This document shows, piece after piece, positions 57,236 to 64,000 of a DNA stretch of 64,000 bases. Under the pieces are notes generated by a model. The model saw only the letters and a list, made by a program, of their open reading frames with translations. It was not told the origin of the DNA and searched no databases. Source of the stretch: Methanocorpusculum sp. (GTDB lineage Archaea; Halobacteriota; Methanomicrobia; Methanomicrobiales; Methanocorpusculaceae). Position 1 is the stretch's first letter, and the number at the start of each line of letters is the position of its first letter. Both the position numbers and the translations under genes were made by a program. The stretch is taken from positions 25,596-89,595 of the forward strand of contig JAFQBW010000060.1 of assembly GCA_017399555.1 (NCBI GenBank). Reading direction: 5' to 3'.

Positions 57236-57781
57236 TTACTGGATAGAAGCACCCAGCGCCCGTGCCTCATCCAGCTTGGGGTTTCCAATGATGTCTCCGA
57301 TGTTCATCACATCCCCGCAGAGAACCTTTCCGATACTCTTCCAGCCGATGTTCTTTTCCAGACGGTCATACCAGAAGAGAATCTCCTCAAACTCCCAGCT
57401 CTCTGCTGCCATCAGCAGAATACAGTCCTTCTTCGGACCTTCGTAATCCGGCGAGGATTCCGTCACTGCAAAGAGCCGGTCAAACGCCGTCTTCAGCTGA
57501 CCGGAGATGCCCCAGTAATAGGCTGGACTTGCAAGAACCACGATATCCGCCTCTTTGTACACCGGATAAATCTGCTCCATATCATCCTTCTGCACACAGG
57601 GGTGTTCTGCATCCTTTCCGCCGCCGAAGCATCCCTTACAGCCGTTAATGTTCATCCGGTCAAGGAAAAATGTCGAAACCTTATGTCCGGCAGACTCCGC
57701 ACCTTCCGTGAATGCCTGGATTAACGCAGAAGTATTGCCGTTCTTTCGCGGACTGCCGTTTAAGATGATGATATTTTTCAT
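57236..57781 (-). CDS. Flavodoxin-fold NADPH-dependent FMN reductase family
   Basis: 181 residues. N-terminal FMN phosphate-binding loop LNGSPRKNGNTSAL (about 7-20), central NGCKGCFGGG (about 46-55) and ASPAYYWGISGQLKTAFDR (about 84-102), which contacts the flavin. The Cys pair CKGC with a further Cys (CVQKDD) recalls archaeal iron-sulfur flavoproteins, but the compact CxxCxxC cluster motif is incomplete, so a plain flavin reductase is more likely. Cytosolic electron transfer or quinone/aromatic reduction is possible. Single gene, divergent from 57863. Confidence 0.82.
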   Translation of the reverse strand: MKNIIILNGSPRKNGNTSALIQAFTEGAESAGHKVSTFFLDRMNINGCKGCFGGGKDAEHPCVQKDDMEQIYPVYKEADIVVLASPAYYWGISGQLKTAFDRLFAVTESSPDYEGPKKDCILLMAAESWEFEEILFWYDRLEKNIGWKSIGKVLCGDVMNIGDIIGNPKLDEARALGASIQ

Positions 57782-57862
57782 ATCTCATAGTGGGCGTTTT
57801 GCGGTTAAGAACATATCCTAATACCCTCTGATTATTAGTCCTTGAAAAACCCATTAGATACT

Positions 57863-59290
57863 ATGCATGTGCTTTTCCCCACCGGACGGCAGACCGAAAC
57901 CTCCCTTACTGCCGCCCTTGCAGGCGTAACAGATTTTACCTATGATATTGCAGTCTCCGGAGAAATTGCATCCTTTCTCACGCCGGAGCGTCTCAGAACT
58001 CTTATGGAAAAGCACCCGTGCGATGCGGTAATCGTCTCCGGCATGTGTACTGCAGACTTTTCCTCCGTATCAGCTGAAACAAAGACACCCATATACCGTG
58101 GAACCCGCCATGCGGCAGACATGCGTCTTGCAGTCCCGCTTCTTCTTGCAGGCCGCCTCTCCTCTGCTTTTGCGGCAGACAGTCTGCTGGATGCAGAACG
58201 CCGGGCAGAAGCACAGAAACGTCTGGAAACACTGGAAACCGAAGCGGACTGCGACTACCTCATCCGCGGGGTAAAATTCGGCGGAGAATCACGCATCAAA
58301 GTCCTCTGCGAAATCATGGACGCACACCGCTGTCCAACCCTTCGGGAAACTGCAAAGCGTGCTCTCAGAGACGGAGCGGATGGAATTGACCTGGGATTCG
58401 GCTTTGATGCAACAGAAGCAGATGTTGTCCGCTGTTTTTCCGAACTTGCCGATTTAGACTGTGTCTTATCAGTCGACACCCTCTCCCCGGACCTCATTCG
58501 CGCAGCACTGTTCCGTGCTGACATCATCTTCTCGCTTACCGCACAGACACTTCCGTTGCTTGCCGAAGATGTCAGAAAAGCAGGAGCGGCCGCGGTAATC
58601 ATTCCGCGTGACGGAGCAGAACTTCGCGCATCGGTTTCTGCCGCACGGAATTCAGGACTATCCGTTCTCTTCTCCGACCCGCTCTTACAGCCCCCGCTTT
58701 CCGGAATGACCGAATCCCTTGCCGGATTCCTGCCCGACTTCGGAGCGCCGAAGGTAATGGGATGCGTAAATGTCGTCGAACTGATAGATGCCGACAGTCC
58801 CGGAATCTGTGCCCTGCTTGCCGCATCCGCCGCGGAATGCGGATGCTGTGCAGTTCTGGTCTCGGAACACTCGGATAAAACCGTCGGCTGTGTATCCGAA
58901 ATGCGTCGTGCCGTCTCGCAGATGCAGTTATGCCGCGGACGTCCGTATCCAAAAGATGCCGGCGTTGATGTATTCGTCATCAAAGAAAAACGCCGGAGAA
59001 AAGAACCGAATCCGCCGTATGAATCAGTTGTGGACGTCGGCTTTGCAGAAGAAGACCTGACCTATGATCCCTGCGGCAGTTTCAGAATCGGTGTGGAAGG
59101 AGACATAATTCTTGCTGTCCGCCATGGAAAAGCCATCCGCGGAAAGACCGCAGAGGACGTAATTTCCGCAATTCTTGCCGAAGGCGGCGTATCGCGCCTG
59201 GACCACGCGGCATACCTCGGACGCGAACTCTGCAAAGCAGAACTTGCTATCCGGTTCGGCAGAAGCTATGAACAAGACGGGGCGTTCTAA
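57863..59290 (+). CDS. Dihydropteroate synthase-like protein (TIGR00284/DUF6513 type)
   Basis: 475 residues. The middle third is a TIM-barrel-like pterin-binding fold: IRGVKFGGESRIKVL (about 134-148), LRDGADGIDLGFGFD (about 168-182) and VLSVDTLSPDLIRAAL (about 200-215). The N- and C-terminal parts are archaeal additions. In methanogens this family is suspected in tetrahydromethanopterin biosynthesis, but its reaction is unproven. ATG 57863 is chosen because a TATA-like attatta (57829-57835) lies about 28 nt upstream; TTG 57842 would be too close to it. The end overlaps the convergent NERD gene by 4 nt. Confidence 0.8.
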   Translation: MHVLFPTGRQTETSLTAALAGVTDFTYDIAVSGEIASFLTPERLRTLMEKHPCDAVIVSGMCTADFSSVSAETKTPIYRGTRHAADMRLAVPLLLAGRLSSAFAADSLLDAERRAEAQKRLETLETEADCDYLIRGVKFGGESRIKVLCEIMDAHRCPTLRETAKRALRDGADGIDLGFGFDATEADVVRCFSELADLDCVLSVDTLSPDLIRAALFRADIIFSLTAQTLPLLAEDVRKAGAAAVIIPRDGAELRASVSAARNSGLSVLFSDPLLQPPLSGMTESLAGFLPDFGAPKVMGCVNVVELIDADSPGICALLAASAAECGCCAVLVSEHSDKTVGCVSEMRRAVSQMQLCRGRPYPKDAGVDVFVIKEKRRRKEPNPPYESVVDVGFAEEDLTYDPCGSFRIGVEGDIILAVRHGKAIRGKTAEDVISAILAEGGVSRLDHAAYLGRELCKAELAIRFGRSYEQDGAF

Positions 59291-59904
59291 CGTCCCCGCT
59301 TTTTCTCGGTTTTCCTCCGCTGTTTTGCATCCCGGATTCCTGCGGCATGCAGTTCCGCATACTTACCCGCCGATGCCGAAGCCTTCTCCGCTTTTTTGAT
59401 AAGTCGTTCTAGCTCCCCGCCGGAAAATACCGTCCGCTTCAAATACGGCTGCAGGAGGTCTGCCGCGTCTGCGGTTTTTCCTATCAGCTCCTGCCCCGTT
59501 TCCACCCGTGAGAGATCGCATCCGTCATTAAACACAATACAGGAGATACAGTCCCCTTCCCTGATGCCGAAAAATCCGGCGGCCGCTTCCTTGTGCCGGC
59601 GGTTCTGGATTACCGGATTCTGGAACGAGAGCACCCTTCCATCCCCCGTCTTCGTCCACATCCTGTCGCGAAGTTTTCCGCTGACAGCACCGGTCATGTG
59701 TTTGCATTCAAAGACATATACGCCCGATGCGTGGATTAAAACCGCATCCGTCTCGGTAACGCCGTTTTCTGTTGGGAAATAGACCGCAGAGGGTGAAACA
59801 TACGATAAACCGCCGGCGGATTTACAACAGTTGACAAGGACCTTTCGAAGCGCCGCCTCCTGTTCTTTTCCCCGCAGCTTCGGCAGGTCGGTATCTTCAG
59901 TCAT
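59287..59904 (-). CDS. NERD (nuclease-related) domain protein
   Basis: 205 residues. Core NERD motifs are TETDAVLIHASGVYVFECKH (about 50-69), with the Asp and Glu-x-Lys catalytic-type triad, and SFQNPVIQNRRHKEAA (about 93-108). The C-terminal third is a basic, Lys/Arg-rich tail (KQRRKTEKKRGR). It probably binds or cuts nucleic acid; no activity is established for most NERD proteins. Its start overlaps the stop of the HAD gene (ATGA), so both are likely co-transcribed. Confidence 0.8.
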   Translation of the reverse strand: MTEDTDLPKLRGKEQEAALRKVLVNCCKSAGGLSYVSPSAVYFPTENGVTETDAVLIHASGVYVFECKHMTGAVSGKLRDRMWTKTGDGRVLSFQNPVIQNRRHKEAAAGFFGIREGDCISCIVFNDGCDLSRVETGQELIGKTADAADLLQPYLKRTVFSGGELERLIKKAEKASASAGKYAELHAAGIRDAKQRRKTEKKRGR

Positions 59905-60701
59905 AAAAACCTCCGCACAATCTCCTCTGCATCCCTGATATCTTCAATCACCGCATCTGCGGCATCGAAAAGAATATCCGGTCTCCTTCCTCTCTGCTGT
60001 ACCGTGAGAACCGCAAAATCTGCCGCATGAAATGCCGGAAGGTCGTTTACCGCATCGCCTATCATGATAACCGTATCCGACGTATTTTGCAGACTGCAAA
60101 TCACATCAGCTTTCTTCTCTGGAGATGCCGCACCGAACACATTCTCTTTGGGAACCGCAAGCCGCGCTGCAACAGCTTCCAGCTTCTCCTGCCGGTCGCC
60201 TGATGCAATACAGATGTTGACACCCTTCTTCTGCAGAGCCTGCATCAGCTCTGCAGTGCCGGAGAAAAGATACCCGGCAGACGCTACCAGATACTCAATC
60301 TTCTGTTTTCTGCAGTTGAGAATCACTCCGCAGTTCAGTGCAAACTCGTTTGTCTCCTTCTCTGCCTCTGCTTTCACCGCGGCCGCTGCCGACTGCAGAT
60401 TCCCGGTTGTTACCGTCCGGTCCTGTAAGAGAATCGCCCCTGCCTCCTCATGCGTTGCTTTTCCGCAGGATACTGCATACGACACCGCATTTTCCGAAAG
60501 CCAGAGGGACAGCGGCATATCCTCTGCAGAAAATACCGCAGACGCTCCGGTATTTAACAGAACCAGACTGCGGTCACTGTCTTCAAAGACCAAAAGCGTA
60601 GTCTCAGCCCCGGAGATAATACTCTGTGTTTCTGCACAGAAAACAGCCCGTATCGTTTTCATCAGTGTTCCGGCACTGTCAAATACCACAGAAAGGGACA
60701 T
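59901..60701 (-). CDS. HAD-superfamily protein, P-type-ATPase-like, altered motif I
   Basis: 266 residues. HAD motifs: FDSAGTL (motif I, residues 7-13), IASGDRQ (motif II), SPEKKADVI (motif III lysine) and MIGDAVNDLPAF (motif IV, about 214-225). The order and spacing resemble the soluble P-domain of P-type ATPases. In motif I the nucleophile Asp is kept, but the second Asp (general acid/base) is replaced by Ala, so ordinary phosphatase activity may be lost or weak. It heads a two-gene unit with the NERD gene. Substrate unknown. Confidence 0.78.
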   Translation of the reverse strand: MSLSVVFDSAGTLMKTIRAVFCAETQSIISGAETTLLVFEDSDRSLVLLNTGASAVFSAEDMPLSLWLSENAVSYAVSCGKATHEEAGAILLQDRTVTTGNLQSAAAAVKAEAEKETNEFALNCGVILNCRKQKIEYLVASAGYLFSGTAELMQALQKKGVNICIASGDRQEKLEAVAARLAVPKENVFGAASPEKKADVICSLQNTSDTVIMIGDAVNDLPAFHAADFAVLTVQQRGRRPDILFDAADAVIEDIRDAEEIVRRFL

Positions 60702-60806
60702 AGGTAGTTAGTTTTTGGTTTCCTCTGCTATTAAGTCATGCGGGAAAGGTACTGATTCGAAAATGCTTTTATCTCGTATGTCCAAATACGAAATATCAGA
60801 GGGGAT

Positions 60807-62075
60807 ATGTCAGATTCAGCACAGAACTCAGAGGACGTTCTCAGTCCAAATGTTCCGCTCGAACCAATCATTTCATCCGAAGAGCTTGCGAAACTCAGAA
60901 AAACCAATATTTCGCTGGAGAATCGGAATTATGAGCTTCGGGAGACGGTCCGCCAGCTCCGGCTGCAGACAGCCGCCGCCGAGTCGGAACGCGATCAGTT
61001 CCGCCGGGAGGCACGCAAGTATAAGACGGAACTGTCCCAGATGAAAACGCCTCCGCTGGTTATCGGCTCGGTGGAGACGCTTCTTGACGGCCGGCGTGTT
61101 GTTGTCCGCAGTACGACCGGTCCGCAGTTTCTTTCCCATGTTGCAGAAAATGTTGACCTTGCCGATGTTCTGCCGGGTGCTCAGTGTGCTCTGCATCCGC
61201 AGTCCTTTGTGCTTTTGGAGGTGCTGCCGAAGAAGTATGATGCTTCGGTCTCTGCAATGGAGGTAGAAGAGGCGCCGGATGTAACCTACAGCGATATCGG
61301 CGGTCTTTCCACGCAGAAGAATCTGCTCCGCGAGGCAATCGAGCTTCCGCTCTTAAAGCCTCAGCTCTTTGAGAAGACCGGAATTGAACCGCCGAAAGGT
61401 GTTCTTCTCTACGGTCCGCCGGGTACGGGAAAGACGCTTCTGGCAAAGGCTGCGGCACATGAGACGCATGCTTCGTTTATCCGCGTTGTTGCATCGGAGC
61501 TTGTTCAGAAGTATATCGGAGAAGGTGCCCGGCTTGTCCGCGAGCTGTTCTCGCTTGCCCGCGAGAAAGCGCCGGCTATTGTCTTTATTGATGAGATTGA
61601 TGCAATCGGGGCTTCCCGTTCGGCTGATGCCTACTCGGCAGGTGACCATGAGGTAAGCCGCACCCTGATGCAGCTGTTAGCAGAGCTGGACGGATTTAAT
61701 GCCCGCGGGAATGTGAAGATTATCGCGGCAACGAACAGAATTGATGTTCTCGACAAGGCGCTTCTGCGTCCGGGCCGGTTTGACAGGATTATTGAGTTCC
61801 CGCTTCCAACCGGAGAGGAGCGCAGGACGATTCTTTCCATCCATACCCGGAAGATGCATCTGGCAAAGGATGTTGATCTTGACCTTCTTTCCCGCGAGAC
61901 GGATGGCTTTAACGGTGCGGAGCTGATGGCGGTAACTGTTGAAGCAGGTATGCAGGCTATCCGGCATAACCGTTCTACGGTGCGGGCGAAGGATTTCGCC
62001 GAGGCGCTTTCTGCGGTCAGACGCGGCAGGGAACAGCCTGAGGCCCGCGAGCTTCCGCCGGGGATGTATCTGTAA
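60807..62075 (+). CDS. pan: Proteasome-activating nucleotidase (PAN)
   Basis: 422 residues. Coiled coil (about 25-80) followed by an OB-domain (about 85-145), then the AAA domain: Walker A GPPGTGKTLLAKA (about 200-212), pore-loop KYIGEG (about 231-236), Walker B IVFIDEID (about 252-259), arginine-finger region LRPGRFDRIIEFP (about 314-326). It ends in GMYL, so the final MYL fits the hydrophobic-Tyr-X signal that opens the 20S proteasome gate. It unfolds proteins for the proteasome. A purine-rich gagggg precedes the ATG by about 5 nt and a TATA-like ttttatct stands at about 60768. Confidence 0.95.
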   Translation: MSDSAQNSEDVLSPNVPLEPIISSEELAKLRKTNISLENRNYELRETVRQLRLQTAAAESERDQFRREARKYKTELSQMKTPPLVIGSVETLLDGRRVVVRSTTGPQFLSHVAENVDLADVLPGAQCALHPQSFVLLEVLPKKYDASVSAMEVEEAPDVTYSDIGGLSTQKNLLREAIELPLLKPQLFEKTGIEPPKGVLLYGPPGTGKTLLAKAAAHETHASFIRVVASELVQKYIGEGARLVRELFSLAREKAPAIVFIDEIDAIGASRSADAYSAGDHEVSRTLMQLLAELDGFNARGNVKIIAATNRIDVLDKALLRPGRFDRIIEFPLPTGEERRTILSIHTRKMHLAKDVDLDLLSRETDGFNGAELMAVTVEAGMQAIRHNRSTVRAKDFAEALSAVRRGREQPEARELPPGMYL

Positions 62076-62076
62076 C

Positions 62077-62107
62077 TTTTTTTAAAAGAGGGAGGGGTTA
62101 TCCCTCC
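62077..62107 (+). terminator. PAN terminator
   Basis: A T-tract follows the stop codon, then stem ggaggg/ccctcc (62091-62096/62102-62107) with a 5-nt loop. The remaining bases to 62200 are unassigned. Confidence 0.5.
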
Positions 62108-62200
62108 TCCAGCAGTATCCGGAGGAGGTATTCCTCTACAACGAGGCATACCCATAGCAGATAGTATAGTGCCCGACGGATAAGAGGATGGGAGAGGAGA

Positions 62201-62686
62201 TTAAGCAGACTCTCCGCCAAGCGCGGTCTGTTTGTCCGCCCAGGCTTCGACTGCGGCGAGCGTTGCGTCCTCCTCGAAGCCGTTAATGAGCATGTATTCC
62301 CGGGTAATGGTGACGGTGAAGGTGTCTTCTCCAAGAGAACAGGAGAACTTTGCGCTCCAGGTGTCTTCGCTTTCGTCGCGGGAGGAACTGCCGCCGACTC
62401 CTGCGGCGGTTTCGGCTGCTTCGTTTCCTTTGAGGAAGGATGCCATCTCCTCATATGCGGTTTTGTCTGCAAGGTAGAGGCTGACGTATCCCTTCTCGTC
62501 GTTGTTTGCCGCAAAGTAGTTGACCGTGGTCTTGTAGGTCTCGGCAGACTTTTCCTTGCGGGTAAGTCCCATGGTGGAGTCTGCGGCAAAGGCTGCGACT
62601 GCTTCGGCGAAGGCTGCAACGTCTGCGATTGCGGTGTAGGTTCTCTTGGCGTTTCTGGATTTGGAAGTTTCGACAAAGTTGGTCAT
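62201..62686 (-). CDS. Unrecognised acidic/Ala-rich protein, 161 aa
   Basis: Starts MTNFVETSKSRNAKRTYTAI at ATG 62686, preceded by cggag about 9 nt upstream. Ala/Thr/Glu-rich with a predicted helical N-half (DVAAFAEAVAAFAA), a Ser/Asp/Glu-rich middle (SSSRDESEDTW), and a beta-like C-half (AKFSCSLGEDTFTVTITREY). No motif I can name. A longer frame upstream would run through the palindromic element and is unlikely. Its neighbours are helix-turn-helix and unknown small genes, so it may belong to an integrated element. Confidence 0.55.
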   Translation of the reverse strand: MTNFVETSKSRNAKRTYTAIADVAAFAEAVAAFAADSTMGLTRKEKSAETYKTTVNYFAANNDEKGYVSLYLADKTAYEEMASFLKGNEAAETAAGVGGSSSRDESEDTWSAKFSCSLGEDTFTVTITREYMLINGFEEDATLAAVEAWADKQTALGGESA

Positions 62687-62721
62687 TTTGGTTTTCTCCG
62701 TAGAGAGAAAGAGCGGACAAA

Positions 62722-62767
62722 AAAAGCGGGTTAGAGAGAGCAGGGGCTTTTCTTGTCTGCTCTCTCT
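62722..62767 (-). promoter_or_regulatory. Terminator-like hairpin in the leader of the 62686 gene
   Basis: On the - strand, agagagagcag (62757-62767) and ctgctctctct (62733-62743) form an 11-bp perfect stem, then gctttttttg lies just downstream, all before the ATG at 62686. A TATA-like atactata (about 62776-62783) sits upstream. This layout suggests transcription attenuation. Confidence 0.45.
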
Positions 62768-62839
62768 TCTCTGATTATAGTATTGGTTTTGCGAAGGGAT
62801 AAAAAGGGAAGGGACTGGTTCAGCTTTGAGCGTATTTGG

Positions 62840-63060
62840 AAAAAGAACACAGACTGCACAGACGCAGCCTTCGGCTGCTGCGCCCAGTCGCTCCCGCCTG
62901 ACGGCGGGCTGCACCCACACGCCCTGCGGTCGTGTTATAGCTTCGAGCCTCCGGCTCTCGCATACCGCAGCCGCTTTGTGGTCGCTTTTGATAGAGGGAG
63001 GAAGCAACGCTCAGTCGCGGCTGCGCCGTTAGGCGCGTCTGTGCTGTCTGTGTTCTTTTT
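62840..63060. ncRNA. 221-bp palindromic structured element with 26-bp terminal inverted repeats
   Basis: The ends 62840-62865 and 63035-63060 are reverse complements with one mismatch in 26. Internal perfect stems: gcagcc/ggctgc (62864-62869/62873-62878), cccgcc/ggcggg (62893-62898/62903-62908), ctgcggt/accgcag (62924-62930/62964-62970) enclosing gagcc/ggctc, and gcgcc/ggcgc (63023-63027/63032-63036). It is GC-rich with no plausible protein. It could be a structured RNA or a miniature transposable element. Confidence 0.5.
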
Positions 63061-63082
63061 ACAAATATATCCGCCGGTTCGG

Positions 63083-63115
63083 ATAAACAAAAAAAGAGAG
63101 GCTTACAGCCTCTCT
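63083..63115 (-). terminator. Intrinsic-type terminator after the small HTH gene
   Basis: On the - strand a perfect 9-bp stem (63107-63115 with 63095-63103, loop of 3) is followed by a T-run (ttttttttg). It overlaps the stop codon of the 63308 gene. Confidence 0.7.
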
Positions 63116-63308
63116 ACCCCCGCCCGCGAAGGAACTTCGGCACAACAAAGTACGGACTGTGCACTCCATGTGCCTGAGCCGCCCGGCGGACAGACATTCT
63201 GTCACACCCGACTCTTTGTGCAATCCTGGCGAAAGAACCTTCCTCCGCAAGAAGTGTAGAGAATCGCTCTTTATCACAAAGTTCCGGAATATCCTTCCAG
63301 GTCCTCAT
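63114..63308 (-). CDS. Small helix-turn-helix protein, 64 aa
   Basis: Contains ARIAQRVGCDRMSVRRAAQA (about 27-46), a clear HTH of the resolvase/Hin or small phage-regulator type, then a short basic tail. Likely DNA-binding. Start ATG 63308 overlaps the previous stop (ATGA), so it is the last gene of a three-gene unit with 63305-63790 and the gene entering at 64000. Confidence 0.65.
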   Translation of the reverse strand: MRTWKDIPELCDKERFSTLLAEEGSFARIAQRVGCDRMSVRRAAQAHGVHSPYFVVPKFLRGRG

Positions 63309-63790
63309 CGAACCGCCACCTCGAAGTGGTCATGACTCCGCTTTACTTCCAGATACGGTGCGGCATGCTCTTCTCCTAAAGCCTCTTCCAAGTCCTTTAC
63401 GGTAATCACTGCTTTCGAAAGCACAGCCGCTTCGCCGACAGCGTCCACGCACTGCGCAAAGAGCACCGAGGCACCCAATATCGACTGCGCTGTTCTGCCG
63501 TCCAGATGCACAAGCCCCGCGTAGATATCCGGATGGTCTTCGCGGACGAGGGAAAGATTGACTTTCCGGGTCTCGCGGAAGTGTTCGACAATGGTGTACA
63601 TCTCGGAGGTCAGCCCGTTCTTTTGGATGGTGTACACGGCATCAGAGAATGCGTCCTTATACACTTTGGCAAGCCCGGCAAGGGCGTCTGCCATCTGCGA
63701 GTAGTACAGTGCAGGTACATAAGCGTCTGTGTCGTCCGGTTCGGGGAATCTCGCTATGAGCGCCTGCCAGATGTCTTCTTTTGTCGGCAT
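63305..63790 (-). CDS. Unrecognised 161-aa protein of the accessory unit
   Basis: Soluble, mainly helical, with blocks LYYSQMADALAGLAKVYKDA and TVKDLEEALGEEHAAPYLEV. No motif I can name. It starts at ATG 63790, immediately after the TAA of the preceding gene, and overlaps the next by ATGA. Context with two HTH proteins suggests a virus- or plasmid-derived module. Confidence 0.6.
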   Translation of the reverse strand: MPTKEDIWQALIARFPEPDDTDAYVPALYYSQMADALAGLAKVYKDAFSDAVYTIQKNGLTSEMYTIVEHFRETRKVNLSLVREDHPDIYAGLVHLDGRTAQSILGASVLFAQCVDAVGEAAVLSKAVITVKDLEEALGEEHAAPYLEVKRSHDHFEVAVR

Positions 63791-64000
63791 TTAGAGCCTC
63801 CCGGAGTACATTGTTTTTGGCGGGTTTCGGTAAGTTTCCCGGCGGATGATTTCCCCTGCTGTGGATTTGGATATTCCGTACTCCTGTGCTAATACCCGTT
63901 GTTTTTCTCCCGCGGCGTAGCGTCTGCGGATTTCCTCTGCATCTTCAAAGGTGAGTTTTCTGATGCGGTTTTCATCACGGAAGACAAGCCTGAGGTTGTC
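63791..64000 (-). CDS. HTH DNA-binding protein, truncated by the window end
   Basis: 69 C-terminal residues are visible; the start lies beyond 64000. The segment KLTFEDAEEIRRRYAAGEKQ and the following LAQEYGISKSTAGEII form an HTH of the type found in homing endonucleases (after the HNH) and in phage regulators. The full protein could therefore be an HNH/NUMOD nuclease or a small regulator. First visible gene of a co-transcribed set. Confidence 0.65.
   Translation of the reverse strand, partial: DNLRLVFRDENRIRKLTFEDAEEIRRRYAAGEKQRVLAQEYGISKSTAGEIIRRETYRNPPKTMYSGRL

Noticed and set aside
62098..62676. 192-codon - strand frame overlapping the 62201-62686 gene
   Set aside because: Pro/Thr/Ser-biased out-of-frame reading of the better-supported 161-aa protein; no start signal.
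62753..63259. 168-codon + strand frame through the palindromic element
   Set aside because: It reads across perfect hairpins and into the antisense of the HTH gene; composition is typical of noncoding palindromes.

Overview
This window reads as the chromosome of a methanogenic euryarchaeon, most likely order Methanomicrobiales and possibly Methanocorpusculum. I infer this from gene content and not from a search. The evidence is a proteasome-activating nucleotidase, two protein families I associate with methanogens (DUF2193 and DUF2180), an HdrA-like flavoprotein, a TrmB-type regulator, archaeal TATA promoters with many near-leaderless starts, and very large Big/PKD surface proteins.

Layout. 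1-3924: two tandem acyl-CoA ligase paralogs, each behind its own copy of the same promoter. 3925-4824: a gene-free, partly G/T-biased stretch with inverted repeats. 4825-38087: about 33 kb of secreted surface proteins, all on the + strand, in three transcription units. Unit 1 (4825-9661) encodes two membrane-anchored proteins whose N-terminal domains resemble cohesins. Unit 2 (9852-20306) is a single 3484-residue Big-repeat protein ending in a dockerin. Unit 3 (20471-38087) is a five-gene operon: a double beta-helix (GLUG) protein, a short PGF-type anchored protein, two medium surface proteins, and a 2824-residue Big-repeat protein with an almost identical X-module plus dockerin. Three of the five unit-3 proteins share another C-terminal module of about 165 residues. 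The simplest model is that the dockerin giants dock onto the anchored cohesin-like proteins, giving a modular surface adhesion or assembly apparatus.

38278-43764 (- strand): a DUF4143 ATPase, an aquaporin-DUF2180-DUF2193 operon, and a DHA2-type efflux pump. 44039-44454: two very small ORFs. 44491-48023 (- strand): an overlapping operon of gamma-carbonic anhydrase, a short HdrA-like protein, MtnA-family isomerase and DUF116. 48104-50650: DUF169 and a coiled-coil protein diverging from one TATA box. 51008-53434 (- strand): a TrmB regulator and a dicarboxylate-type symporter with an extra N-terminal domain. 53612-56965: a secreted CARDB/S-layer-type protein, a MacB-like ABC exporter pair and a small membrane protein. 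57081-57164: tRNA-Leu(CAG). 57236-62075: a flavoprotein, a dihydropteroate-synthase-like protein, a HAD-NERD pair and PAN. 62201-64000 (- strand): short unrecognised or helix-turn-helix genes around a highly structured 221-bp palindromic element. This looks like the edge of an accessory, possibly integrated, element that continues past the window.

Best candidates for something new are the cohesin/dockerin surface locus with its recombining cassettes, the cysteine-ladder beta-helix, the 221-bp structured element, and the small protein whose Cys-containing tail is repeated nearby.
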